In this document: positions 18,027 through 26,334 of the stretch, piece by piece | Position numbering within the stretch: the stretch's first letter is position 1 | How the letters are laid out: every line of letters starts with the position of its first letter | Source of the DNA: Streptomyces griseus subsp. griseus | GTDB taxonomy: Bacteria; Actinomycetota; Actinomycetes; Streptomycetales; Streptomycetaceae | DNA length: 64,000 nt | NCBI RefSeq assembly: GCF_000720255.1 | Contig: NZ_JOJE01000005.1 | Location: 62,001-126,000, forward strand | Direction: 5' to 3' | The notes under the pieces: generated by a model | Database searches by the model: none | What the model was told of the DNA's origin: nothing | What the model saw: only the letters and a program-made list of their open reading frames with translations | Made by a program: the position numbers and the translations under genes

Positions 18027-18689
18027 TCATGTGTCGAGCCGCGCCGCCCAGTCGATGCCACCGCGCAGATGGGCGCGGAAGGCGGGGTCGAGAAAGGCCT
18101 CTGAGGCGTGCCCGAACGCCGTGTAGAAGACGCGGCCCGCGCCCTGCTCGCGGCACCACACCAGCGGGTGGTCGGCACCCATCCCGCCGCCGTCGTACGA
18201 CGACTCGTCGGCGACCGCGAGGACCCGCACCCGCCCGCGCGGATTGGCCCGGAAGTCGTACCACTCGTCGGTGAAGTCCCAGACGGCGGGCAGATGCCGG
18301 GTGGCGGGGTGTTCGCGGTCCTCGACCACGGCCCGGCCCGGCTGGTACGCGGGGTGGCGGTCGAAGCGTGCGCCGAGCAGTTCGCCGTAGTACGGCCAGT
18401 CGTACTCGGTGCAGGCCGCAGCGTGGACGCCGACGAAGCCGCCGCCCGACTCGACGTACCCGGCGAGGCGTTTGCGACTGGCGGGCGTCAGCACCTCGCC
18501 GCTGGTGGAGAGGAAGACGACGGCCGCGTACCCGTCCAGCGGGGCCTGGAGGGCCGCCGGGTCCTCGGTGTGGTCGACGTCGTACGCCGCGAGCGTGCGC
18601 AGCGCGGCGACGGCGGCGGGGATGGAGTCGTGGCGGTATTCGGTGGTGCGGGTGAAGACGAGCAGCCGGGCGGTCGGGCGGGTGCTCAA
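18027..18689 (-). CDS. ThuA domain-containing protein
   Basis: A 220-residue protein of the ThuA family, a glutamine-amidotransferase-like fold linked to sugar (trehalose) utilisation. Characteristic stretches are LLVFTRTTEYRHDSIPAAV, GGGFVGVHAAACTEYDWPYY and the C-terminal GRVFYTAFGHASEAF. The only possible start is TTG at 18687-18689: it overlaps the stop of the lipoprotein gene (TTGA), there is no ATG or GTG in frame near it, and GGAGG directly abuts it, which is unusually close. Translation probably depends on coupling to the upstream gene. The substrate is unknown. Confidence 0.85.
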   Translation of the reverse strand: MSTRPTARLLVFTRTTEYRHDSIPAAVAALRTLAAYDVDHTEDPAALQAPLDGYAAVVFLSTSGEVLTPASRKRLAGYVESGGGFVGVHAAACTEYDWPYYGELLGARFDRHPAYQPGRAVVEDREHPATRHLPAVWDFTDEWYDFRANPRGRVRVLAVADESSYDGGGMGADHPLVWCREQGAGRVFYTAFGHASEAFLDPAFRAHLRGGIDWAARLDT

Positions 18690-19345
18690 CCTCCGACCCC
18701 CACATCGTTGTTCGGGGCCCCGTCGCCGACCGGCGGCAGGTCGCCGCGCTCGACCGGTTCGGTCGGCCGCGCGGGGGCCTCGGGCAGGAGGGTGTCGAGT
18801 TCGTCGACGGTGGGCCGGTGGACCGCGCGGGCGGCCTCGCTCAGGACCTCGCGCGGTACGCCCTCACCCCGCAGCCGGACGACGTGCCCCTCCTTGGGGA
18901 TGGCGTACTCCTTCTGCTGCCCGTTGCTGCGGTACCAGGCGTCGCCGTCACGGACGCAGGTGGTGCGCGAACTCGCGTCGGCAATCGGCTCCTTGGAACA
19001 GTTGTCGGCGGTCAGCGTGCCGCGGTCCACGGAGAGCTGGAGCTGGGTGCCGGACTTCCGCGACCAGTACGTGGCGGAGAAGCCGTCGTCGCCGTACACG
19101 CCGACGGACTGCTGGGCGAGGGTGTAGCCGGCGGCCTCGGTGACATAGACGAACTCCGGGGCGATGCCCAAGGCCTGGGCACGGGAGGCGAGTTCGGCCG
19201 GATCGGCGGTGCGGGCGTCCGTGGGTTCGGTACTGCCGTTCGTCCGTTCGCCGCCGGTGCCGGTGTCGGCCTTCTCGGTGCCGCAGCCGGCGAGGAGGGC
19301 GGGGAGGATCAGGGTCGGTAAGAGGGTGCGTGCGGCACGGATCAT
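18686..19345 (-). CDS. Putative lipoprotein
   Basis: A 219-residue exported protein with a lipobox (LPALLAGCGTEK; cysteine near residue 21). I chose the ATG at 19343-19345 because AGGA lies nine bases before it. The mature part starts with a low-complexity linker rich in Thr, Gly and Glu, then a small alpha/beta domain with QQSVGVYGDDGFSATYWSRK and two cysteines (NCSKE; RTTCVRDGD) that could pair. I do not recognise the family. It overlaps the ThuA gene by four bases, so the two are probably one transcript. Confidence 0.8.
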   Translation of the reverse strand: MIRAARTLLPTLILPALLAGCGTEKADTGTGGERTNGSTEPTDARTADPAELASRAQALGIAPEFVYVTEAAGYTLAQQSVGVYGDDGFSATYWSRKSGTQLQLSVDRGTLTADNCSKEPIADASSRTTCVRDGDAWYRSNGQQKEYAIPKEGHVVRLRGEGVPREVLSEAARAVHRPTVDELDTLLPEAPARPTEPVERGDLPPVGDGAPNNDVGVGG

Positions 19346-19406
19346 GGCCCACATCCTGCCGCACAGGTGTTCCCAAGGCAGCGTCTTTTCCCGAGGGGGA
19401 CGCGTA

Positions 19407-20048
19407 ATGTCACACCGGATGAACACAATTCCCGCACTGCTCGATCACCTCGTCCTCGCGACCCCCGATCTGGCGGCGACGGTCGCGGAGTTCACCCGGC
19501 GTACCGGTGTGGCCCCGGCCCCCGGCGGCGCACACGTCGGCCTCGGCACCCGTAACCACCTGGTCGGCCTGGGCGGCACCACCTACCTGGAGATCATCGG
19601 CCCCGACCCGGAGCAGACGGGCACCGACGGCCCCCAGCCGTTCGGCGTCGACGGGCTCACCGCTCCTCGCACGATCACCTGGGCCATCAGCCCACTCGAC
19701 CTGGACACCACGGCCGCGGCCGCCCGCGCGCAGGGGTACGACCCCGGCGAGGTACGAGCCATGAGCCGCCGCCGGCCCGACGGCACCCTGCTGCGATGGC
19801 GCCTGACCGACGGCACCGCACACCCCTCCGGCCTCGTCCCGTTCCTCATCGACTGGGGCGACTCCGTCCACCCCTCAGCCGCCGGCCTCCCCGTCACCCC
19901 TCTGCTCCGCATGTCGGCGACGGCCCCCGCCCCGGACGAGATCCACCCCGCCCTCACCGCGCTGGGCACCCACCTTGGCCTCGACGAGGGGCCGGTACGG
20001 CTGTCGTTCACGGTGGACACACCTCGCGGGGCGGTGACCTTCCACTGA
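19407..20048 (+). CDS. VOC-superfamily (glyoxalase-like) protein
   Basis: A 213-residue protein with the glyoxalase-like fold. The ATG at 19407 has GAGGGGG upstream. The first betaalphabeta unit reads LLDHLVLATPDLAATVAEF; HVGLGTRNHLVGLGGTTYLEIIG carries the conserved strand with a probable metal-ligand glutamate. The N-terminal His in LDHLV is the usual first metal ligand. Family members include dioxygenases and drug-binding proteins; the function here is not clear. Confidence 0.82.
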   Translation: MSHRMNTIPALLDHLVLATPDLAATVAEFTRRTGVAPAPGGAHVGLGTRNHLVGLGGTTYLEIIGPDPEQTGTDGPQPFGVDGLTAPRTITWAISPLDLDTTAAAARAQGYDPGEVRAMSRRRPDGTLLRWRLTDGTAHPSGLVPFLIDWGDSVHPSAAGLPVTPLLRMSATAPAPDEIHPALTALGTHLGLDEGPVRLSFTVDTPRGAVTFH

Positions 20049-20106
20049 CGGCGGCATGTCCGATTCCTTCAAGACCGTGGGACGTGGCGCTGTCTACGGT
20101 CGTGGC

Positions 20107-20502
20107 ATGACTCCACGATTCGATGCCGTCGGCCTGGTCGTCTCGGACATGGCCGCTTCCGTCGCCTTTTACCGTCGTCTCGGGTTCGCCTTCGCGGAGG
20201 GCTCCGAGGACGCGCCGCACGCCGAGGCCGAGGTGCCGGGCGGGATGCGGCTGATGCTGGACACCGAGGAGACCGTGCGGTCGTTCCATCCGGGGTGGCG
20301 GGCGCCGACCGAAGGCGGGCGGGCCTCGTTGGCTCTGCGGTGCGAGGGGGCGGGCGAGGTCGACGCGACGTACGAGGAACTGGTGGGTGCCGGATACCGC
20401 GGGGAGTTGAAACCGTGGGACGCCGTGTGGGGGCAGCGGTACGCCGTCGTGCTGGACCCGGACGGCAACGGGGTGGACCTCTTCGCGCCGTCAGGTCAGT
20501 AG
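20107..20502 (+). CDS. VOC family protein (glyoxalase/bleomycin-resistance type)
   Basis: A compact 131-residue VOC protein. It begins [23 protein letters not shown] and ends [17 protein letters not shown], the two hallmarks of this family. Length is normal for a single-domain glyoxalase or antibiotic-binding protein. The 3' end overlaps that of the convergent AraC gene by 12 bases. Confidence 0.88.
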   Translation: MTPRFDAVGLVVSDMAASVAFYRRLGFAFAEGSEDAPHAEAEVPGGMRLMLDTEETVRSFHPGWRAPTEGGRASLALRCEGAGEVDATYEELVGAGYRGELKPWDAVWGQRYAVVLDPDGNGVDLFAPSGQ

Positions 20503-21171
20503 CTCCGTCAGCGTCATCCCGGTCAACTGCCGTACGTCCCGCGCCAGGTGGGCCTGGTCGGCGTACCCGGCGAGGGCGGCTGTCGCCGCGAACGGCGTGC
20601 CGTCGCGAGCGAGGTCGAGGGCCCGCTGGAGGCGCAGGACGCGGGCCAGCGTCTTGGCTCCGTAGCCGAACGCGGTCAGGGACCTGCGGTGCAACTGGCG
20701 TGCGCCCAGACCGAGTTCGTCGGCTACTGCGGCGACGGGGCGGCCCGCGTCCAGGGCCGCGACAAGCCGTGCCGGCAGCGGGTCGGGCGGGGCCGCCTCG
20801 GCCGCGAGGTGCAGCGCGGCCACCTCCAGGCCCGTCGCGGGGTCGGGCGCCGACACGATGCGGTCGCGCAGGCGCCGCACCTTCGTGGTCGGCCACAGGT
20901 CGGCCAACTCCACCCGGTGGTCGCGTAGTTCATGGGCGGGGACGCCGAGGAGCGCGGGCGCGGTACCTGGGTGGAAGCGGACGCCCGCCCAGGAAGCGGC
21001 GGGGCCTTCGGGGGCGTACGCGCGGGTGTCCGGCCCCGCGACCAGCAGCCGGCCCTCGCTCCACAGCAGGTCCATGCAGCCGTCGGGGAGCACGGGACGG
21101 GCGCCGGGCGGCGACGGGCTGTTCGTCCAGACGACGGCGCCGGTCAGCCGGGACGGCCGTTCCGCGTACAC
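20491..21171 (-). CDS. AraC-family transcriptional regulator
   Basis: A 226-residue regulator. I take the GTG at 21169-21171 as start ([18 protein letters not shown]). The N-terminal half is the short sensor domain typical of one AraC subgroup ([42 protein letters not shown]). The C-terminal half holds two helix-turn-helix units, about residues 135-222, with [20 protein letters not shown] and [18 protein letters not shown]. Target genes are unknown; it converges on the VOC gene. Confidence 0.87.
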   Translation of the reverse strand: MYAERPSRLTGAVVWTNSPSPPGARPVLPDGCMDLLWSEGRLLVAGPDTRAYAPEGPAASWAGVRFHPGTAPALLGVPAHELRDHRVELADLWPTTKVRRLRDRIVSAPDPATGLEVAALHLAAEAAPPDPLPARLVAALDAGRPVAAVADELGLGARQLHRRSLTAFGYGAKTLARVLRLQRALDLARDGTPFAATAALAGYADQAHLARDVRQLTGMTLTELLT

Positions 21172-21236
21172 GGGACACAGACTACGCCGGGCGAGGCCGG
21201 GGTGGAGGACAGCCGCCCCGCGCCCATGGCACCCCC

Positions 21237-22159
21237 TCACCCCACCCGCGTCCGATGCTCCTGCGGACTCACCCCGTACGTCCTCTTGAACGCCGTGGAC
21301 AGGGCGAACGGGGTGCCGTAACCGACCTGGCGGGCGATCGCGCCGATCGTGTCGTCGGTGTCGCGGAGATGGTCGGCGGACAGGGGCTGTCCGGCGGATC
21401 AAGTCGCAGAAAACCAGCGGTGCCTCATCGGCCCCGGTGAGCGGGGTCTGGTGCGTCCACCTGCAAGGCGGAGGAGGGCGGCGACGCGATGGGGGTCCCC
21501 CCGCGCGAGCGAAGCCGAGCGTGGGGGAGTCGGCAACCGACGACAACGCCGCAGGTGGGCGTGCCAGACCCCGCGTCTGCGGCATGATACCAGGTCCGCA
21601 GCGCGGCGATCACCAGCAGGTCGAGGAGGCGGTCCAGGACGACCTCCTGCCCGGGCTCGTCCCGCACGATCTCCTCCATGAGGAGCGGGGTCAGAGGGCA
21701 GTCCCACACCTCCGGCGTCAGCGTCAGCAGGGCGGGAAGCGCGCCCAGCAGACGGCAGCTGATCTCGCCCCGCACGAGGTAGGTGCCGATCAGCATCACC
21801 GTGGCGCCGTCGGGCCGGTCGCTCCAGGTGCGGACGCCGAGGTCCATCGTGCCGCCCAGGGGGCGGCCGTCGGGATACACGCACTCGGCGCCGGGCAGGA
21901 TCACCGCCTGCCAAGGCGTGGCGGGGTCGTCGGCGCAGGTGTACGGGGCCGGGCCGCGTGCGATGGCGAGGTCGCCGGCCCGCAGCCGTACGCGCTCCCC
22001 CGCGTCCGGCATGATCCAGGCGTCGCCCCGGACCAGGAGCATCACGGTCAGCGGGGCCCGGTCCTCGACCCGCACGCTCCACGGCGGATCGAAACACGCA
22101 CGGATCATGAAGGCACCCCGCGCGCGGGAACCCTCCAACAGGCCTGCGAGGGCGTCCAT
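21237..22159 (-). pseudogene. AraC-family regulator interrupted by a hairpin element
   Basis: The 5' part (ATG at 22157-22159) encodes the AraC cupin sensor domain, beginning MDALAGLLEGSRARGAF and running to [12 protein letters not shown] near 21590. The far 3' part (21237 to about 21395) encodes the last AraC helix-turn-helix: [20 protein letters not shown], then GVSPQEHR. The first helix-turn-helix, roughly 70 residues, is missing between them and is replaced by unrelated DNA that includes a 134-bp inverted-repeat element (21441-21574). The 5' frame runs on through the element and stops at 21425 out of frame with the 3' part. The protein would lack DNA binding. Confidence 0.82.
21441..21574. 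repeat. 134-bp imperfect hairpin element (MITE/REP-like)
   Basis: The ends form a 24-bp inverted repeat with three mismatches: 21441-21464 begins GCGGGGTCTGG and 21551-21574 ends CCAGACCCCGC. The centre (21491-21529) carries GGGGGTCC, then GCGAGCGAAGCCGAGCGTGG, the type of GC-rich palindromic core I associate with dispersed Streptomyces repeats. It lies where the first helix-turn-helix of an AraC gene should be. It encodes no protein. I cannot count its copies in the genome. Confidence 0.7.
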
Positions 22160-22239
22160 GTGGTCAGCGTAGACACGCGCGTATGGGAATGAGCCGTTCA
22201 GCGATGGGGCGCCGGTGCGGCCGTCGGTTCACTGGGGGC

Positions 22240-23078
22240 ATGACCGAGAACACGCAGCAGATGACAGTGGTGGTGACCGGTGCGTCCGGTCGTACGGGGA
22301 GCCGGGTGGCGCGGGCCGCGCGGGAGGCGGGGCTGACGGTACGGGGCGCCTCGCGGGCCGGTGGCTTCGACTGGCAGGACCCGTCCACCTGGGCGGACGT
22401 CCTGCGGCGCGCGGACGCGGCGTACCTGGTGTACCCGTCGGACGTCGGCGCCCCCGGCGCGGCGGGCACGGTCGGGCGGCTCGCGCACGAGGCGGTCGCG
22501 CTGGGCGTGCGCCGGCTGGTGCTGTTGTCGGCCCGGGGCGAGGAGCAGGCCCGGCCGACCGAGGAGGCGCTGCGCGCGTCGGGCGCGGACCGGACGGTGG
22601 TACGGGCCGCGTGGTTCGCGCAGAACTTCAGTGAGGGGCCGTTGGTGGAGGAGCTGCGGATGGGCGGTGAGCTGGTGTTTCCCGCGGGGACGGGGTGCGG
22701 GAGCCGTTCGTCGACGTGCGGGACATCGCGGACGTCGTGGTGGCCGTGCTGATGGCGGGCGACCGGTACGCGGGGCAGACGATCGAAGTGTCCGGGGCGC
22801 GGCTGCTGACGTTCGGGGAGGCGGTGGCGGAGGTCGGTGCGGCGGCGGGGCGCGCGTTCACGTACCGGGCGGTGTCGGCGCGTGAGTACGGGGCGAACCT
22901 CGCGGGGTTCGGGGTGCCGGCGCAGGAGGTGGGCTTCCTGGTCGAGCTGTTCGAGTCGCTGCTCGACGGGCGCAACGCCCACCTCTCCGACGGCGTTCAA
23001 CGGGTCCTGGGACGGGAGCCGCGCGACTTCACGGCCTTCGCGCGGGAGGCCGCGGCGTCGGCCACCTGGAAGGGGTGA
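22240..23078 (+). pseudogene. NmrA-type NAD(P)-binding protein, single-base frameshift
   Basis: The frame from the ATG at 22240 gives a Rossmann protein: VVVTGASGRTGSRVARAARE, then VRRLVLLSARGEE and AAWFAQNFSEG, typical of NmrA-like NAD(P)H-binding reductases. Near 22686-22690 (GCGGGGACGGGG) the reading slips. One more G would turn PAGTGCGSRSS into PAGDGVREPFVDVRDIADVV, and the rest to 23078 then completes the domain normally. With the shift repaired the protein would be about 280 residues, full length for the family. It is either a recent frameshift in a G run or a sequencing error. Confidence 0.85.
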
Positions 23079-23092
23079 GTGGGCCCGGGTGC

Positions 23093-24253
23093 TCACTTCT
23101 CCTGCGGTGGCTCCTCCTCGCCGTTGCTCTTCGGTGAGCTCTTCGCATGGGTGCGCAGCCGTCCCGTGACGTCGTCGGGCGGCAGGAAGCGGGACCACCG
23201 CTCGGGGAACTCGGACGGCATGTCGGGGTCGTCGGGGTCCTCGTGGGAGCGGGCCGCGGCGATCCGGGCGACGTACTCCGCGGCCTCCTCCTCGCGTGCC
23301 CGTTCGTTGTCCGCGCGGGCCGCGGCCGTCGCGGCGGCGGGCCAGACACGGTCGATCGCCGCGTTGACGGCGGCGCCGACCAGGACGGCGAACGCGGACA
23401 CGCCGATCCACAGCAGTACGGCGACGGCGGCGGCGAGGGAGCCGTAGATCGTGGCGCCCTCGATGGTGCTCTGGAGGTAGATCCGCAGCAGGAAGCTGCC
23501 CAGGACCCACATGCCGAGGGCCACGAGAGCGCCGGGCACGTCCTCGATCCAGGGGGAGCGGACCGGGACGGAGACGTGGTACAGCGTGGTCAGGAAGGCG
23601 ATGGACAGGACGATCACCACGGGCCAGTAGAGGACCTGGACCACCGTGGTCGACCACGGCAGGATGTCCACCACCGCGTCCGGGCCGGCGACCATCAGCG
23701 GCAGCGCCACCGAGCCGATCAGCAGGGCCGCGATGAACAGCAGGAACGCCACCAGCCGGGTCTTGACGATGCCGCGGACGCCGTCGAGGCCGTACATGAC
23801 GGTGATGGTGTCGATGAAGACGTTCACCGCGCGCGAGCCCGACCACAGGGCGAAGAGGAAGCCGATGGAGATGACGTCGGGGCGGCCGCCCTTCATCACG
23901 TCGTCCAGGATCGGCTGCGCGATCTGCCGTACGCCCTTGTCCGACAGAACGGTACGGGAGGCCTCGAGGAGATTGGTCTCCAGGCTGCTGATGGAGTTGG
24001 TGCCGGTCCAGTCGTCGACGTAGCCGAGGAGGCCGATGAGGCTGAGCAGCAGGGGCGGCACGGACAGCAGGGTGAAGAAGGCGGCTTCGGCGGCGAGGCC
24101 GAGGATGCGGTACTCGATGCAGGAATTGACGGTGTCCTTCAGGAGCAGCCAGGTGGTCCTGCGCTTGGAGACGTTGCGGTAGAGGACACGCGCCCGGTGG
24201 AGACGCCCGGGGGCGCTCTCGGGTTGCTCGGGGGACTGGCTTGCTGGCTGCAC
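23093..24253 (-). CDS. YihY/BrkB-family integral membrane protein
   Basis: A 386-residue inner-membrane protein with six hydrophobic segments between about residues 50 and 290. Family hallmarks are AAEAAFFTLLSVPPLLLSLIG near the first helix, SIGFLFALWSGSRAVNVFID, and the later segment ATIYGSLAAAVAVLLWIGVSA. The C-terminal 90 residues are charged and probably cytoplasmic. The start is the GTG at 24251-24253. The family's biochemical role is not established. It ends 14 bases from the convergent NmrA-type gene. Confidence 0.9.
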   Translation of the reverse strand: MQPASQSPEQPESAPGRLHRARVLYRNVSKRRTTWLLLKDTVNSCIEYRILGLAAEAAFFTLLSVPPLLLSLIGLLGYVDDWTGTNSISSLETNLLEASRTVLSDKGVRQIAQPILDDVMKGGRPDVISIGFLFALWSGSRAVNVFIDTITVMYGLDGVRGIVKTRLVAFLLFIAALLIGSVALPLMVAGPDAVVDILPWSTTVVQVLYWPVVIVLSIAFLTTLYHVSVPVRSPWIEDVPGALVALGMWVLGSFLLRIYLQSTIEGATIYGSLAAAVAVLLWIGVSAFAVLVGAAVNAAIDRVWPAAATAAARADNERAREEEAAEYVARIAAARSHEDPDDPDMPSEFPERWSRFLPPDDVTGRLRTHAKSSPKSNGEEEPPQEK

Positions 24254-24398
24254 GCCCTAACGGTATCCGCCGTACGAGCCCCCACTCATCCCCGGCCACC
24301 GCGCTCCCGGCCCGGCCGGGACGTCCGCTGCCGGACCGGAGGCCGGCCGGCCGTGTCAGGGTGGCCATGAGGGGCGTACCCGGGGGTACGTTCGCTGC

Positions 24399-26033
24399 AT
24401 GGGACGCAGCACGCATACGGTGAGCAACCAGCCGCCACCGCTGGTCGGGTACGACCTCTTCTCGGCCGACCGGGCCCTCGTCGAGGCGGTCGAACGGCAT
24501 CTTGATCCGGGGTTGCTCGACGAGGCGCTGAGCGATCTGTCGGGGCTCGGGCAGTCGGCCGGGTCGGCGCAGGTGCAGGAGTGGGGGGCGCAGGCGAACG
24601 AGTTCCCGCCGCGGCTGCGGACCCACGACCGCTACGGCGAGCGCGTCGACGAGGTCGACTTCCACCCGGCCTGGCACCGGCTGCTCGGCAAGGGCGTAGC
24701 CGCGGGGCTGACGGCGGCCTGGACCCGGCCGGGCGGGCATGTGCGGCGGGCGGCCGGGTTCCTGGTCTGGTCGCAGGTCGAGGCGGGCAACGGCTGCCCG
24801 CTGTCGATGACCCACGCGGCCGTACCAGCGCTGCGCACCGATCCCGCCCTCGCCGCCGAGTGGGAGCCGCGGCTGACGTCCATGATCTACGACCGTGAGC
24901 TGCGGCCCGCCCGCCTGAAGGCGGGGGCGCTGTTCGGGATGGGGATGACCGAGAAGCAGGGCGGCAGTGACGTACGGGCGAACACGACGGCGGCCGTGCC
25001 GCTGGCGGAGGACGGGACGTACGAGCTGACCGGGCACAAGTGGTTCTGCTCGGCGCCCATGTCGGACGGGTTCCTGGTGCTGGCCCAGGCACCGGACGGG
25101 CTGACCTGCTTCCTGGTGCCGCGGGTGCTGGAGGACGGCCACCGCAACACGTTCCTGATCCAGCGGCTGAAGGACAAGCTGGGCAACCGGTCGAACGCCT
25201 CGAGCGAGGTCGAGTTCGACGGGACCTGGGCGCGCCGTGTCGGCGAGGAGGGGCGTGGGGTGCGGACCATCATCGAGATGGTCGCGGCGACCCGGCTGGA
25301 CTGTGTGCTGGGCTCGGCGGGGCTGATGCGGCAGGCCGTGGCACAGGCGATCCACCACTGTGCGTACCGGGAGGCGTTCGGCGGGAAGCTCGTCGACAAG
25401 CCGCTGATGCGCAACGTGCTCGCCGATCTCGCCCTCGAGTCGGAGGCGGCGACCGCCCTCGCGCTGCGGCTCGCGGCCGCCTACGACGACGGTGGTGAGG
25501 ACGAGCGGGCGTTCCTGCGGATCGCGGTGCCGGCGGCGAAGTACTGGGTGACCAAGCGGTGCGCGCCGGTGGCGGTGGAGGCCGCGGAGTGCCTGGGCGG
25601 CAACGGGTACGTCGAGGAGTCGGGGATGCCGCGGCTGGTGCGCGAGTCGCCGCTGAACTCGATCTGGGAGGGCGCCGGCAATGTGCAGGCGTTGGACGTG
25701 CTGCGGGTGCTGCGCCGTGAGCCGCTCGCGCTGAACGCCTGTCTGAAGGAGATCGGGCAGGCACGCGGCGCCGATCACCGGCTGGACGGGGCGATCAAGC
25801 ACCTGCTGACCGAACTGGCCGATCTGGAGGGGGTGGAGGGGCGGGCCCGGCGGCTGACGGAGCGGCTCGCACTGGTGCTCCAGGGGGCACTGCTCGTGCG
25901 GTACGCGCCGCCTCAGGTCGCCGACGCGTTCTGCGCCTCACGGCTGGGCGGTGACGGGGGCGCGGCCTTCGGGACGTTGCCGCACACGCTCGACCTGGCG
26001 GCGGTGGTGGAGCGGGCGCGCCCGCGGGGATGA
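24399..26033 (+). CDS. AidB-like acyl-CoA dehydrogenase
   Basis: A 544-residue FAD-binding protein of the acyl-CoA dehydrogenase superfamily, of the AidB subgroup. The N-terminal helical domain begins PPPLVGYDLFSADRALVEAV. The flavin-binding segment is FGMGMTEKQGGSDVRANTT. The C-terminal domain includes AAECLGGNGYVEESGMPRL and NSIWEGAGNVQALDVLRV. Length matches E. coli AidB, which protects DNA during alkylation stress. Here it is a single gene, divergent from the BrkB-like gene, and no other ada-type gene is near. Confidence 0.9.
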   Translation: MGRSTHTVSNQPPPLVGYDLFSADRALVEAVERHLDPGLLDEALSDLSGLGQSAGSAQVQEWGAQANEFPPRLRTHDRYGERVDEVDFHPAWHRLLGKGVAAGLTAAWTRPGGHVRRAAGFLVWSQVEAGNGCPLSMTHAAVPALRTDPALAAEWEPRLTSMIYDRELRPARLKAGALFGMGMTEKQGGSDVRANTTAAVPLAEDGTYELTGHKWFCSAPMSDGFLVLAQAPDGLTCFLVPRVLEDGHRNTFLIQRLKDKLGNRSNASSEVEFDGTWARRVGEEGRGVRTIIEMVAATRLDCVLGSAGLMRQAVAQAIHHCAYREAFGGKLVDKPLMRNVLADLALESEAATALALRLAAAYDDGGEDERAFLRIAVPAAKYWVTKRCAPVAVEAAECLGGNGYVEESGMPRLVRESPLNSIWEGAGNVQALDVLRVLRREPLALNACLKEIGQARGADHRLDGAIKHLLTELADLEGVEGRARRLTERLALVLQGALLVRYAPPQVADAFCASRLGGDGGAAFGTLPHTLDLAAVVERARPRG

Positions 26034-26334
26034 CGCGCGGTCACCGTCCTGACCTGCGGCGACAGAAAGCGGAGGTGGTGCTGCGCCGACACGGCACCAC
26101 CCCCGCCGCATGGCCCTGCGAGGCCAGAACGCCGCTCGGAACGGCGTGGCTCAAGTCTCGGCCACCGTATGCGTGTTCACCAGGGTTGCAGGGGGTTGCA
26201 ACTTTCTGGTCTCTGTGGCCGGACTGTGTCCCTCCGTCACCGCGGGACGGCAGTATGAGACGCACAGTCCGGGCCGGAAACCGTCGTCCGGACGGCCGAA
26301 CAACCGGTTGCCCGTACGTGCTTGGGGAGGACCA
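26034..26334 (+). promoter_or_regulatory. Intergenic control region of GAF regulator
   Basis: This 301-base gap has no credible gene. It contains a repeated GGTTGCA (GGGTTGCAGGGGGTTGCAAC, about 26182-26201, ending in the palindrome GTTGCAAC) and a further CAACCGGTTG palindrome at 26301-26310, only 25 bases before the GTG of the regulator. The last site is identical to the core of the operators at 7461 and 7721. Confidence 0.5.

Noticed and set aside
20491..21585. A longer AraC protein starting at 21585
   Set aside because: The extension runs through the 3' remnant of the broken AraC gene and the hairpin element in another frame. The sensor domain begins at 21171.
22164..25802. A 1212-codon open frame on the minus strand
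   Set aside because: It lies antisense to the NmrA-type and AidB-like genes and across the BrkB-like gene in another frame. It is Arg/Pro/Gly-rich with no domain, as expected for chance open frames in high-GC DNA.
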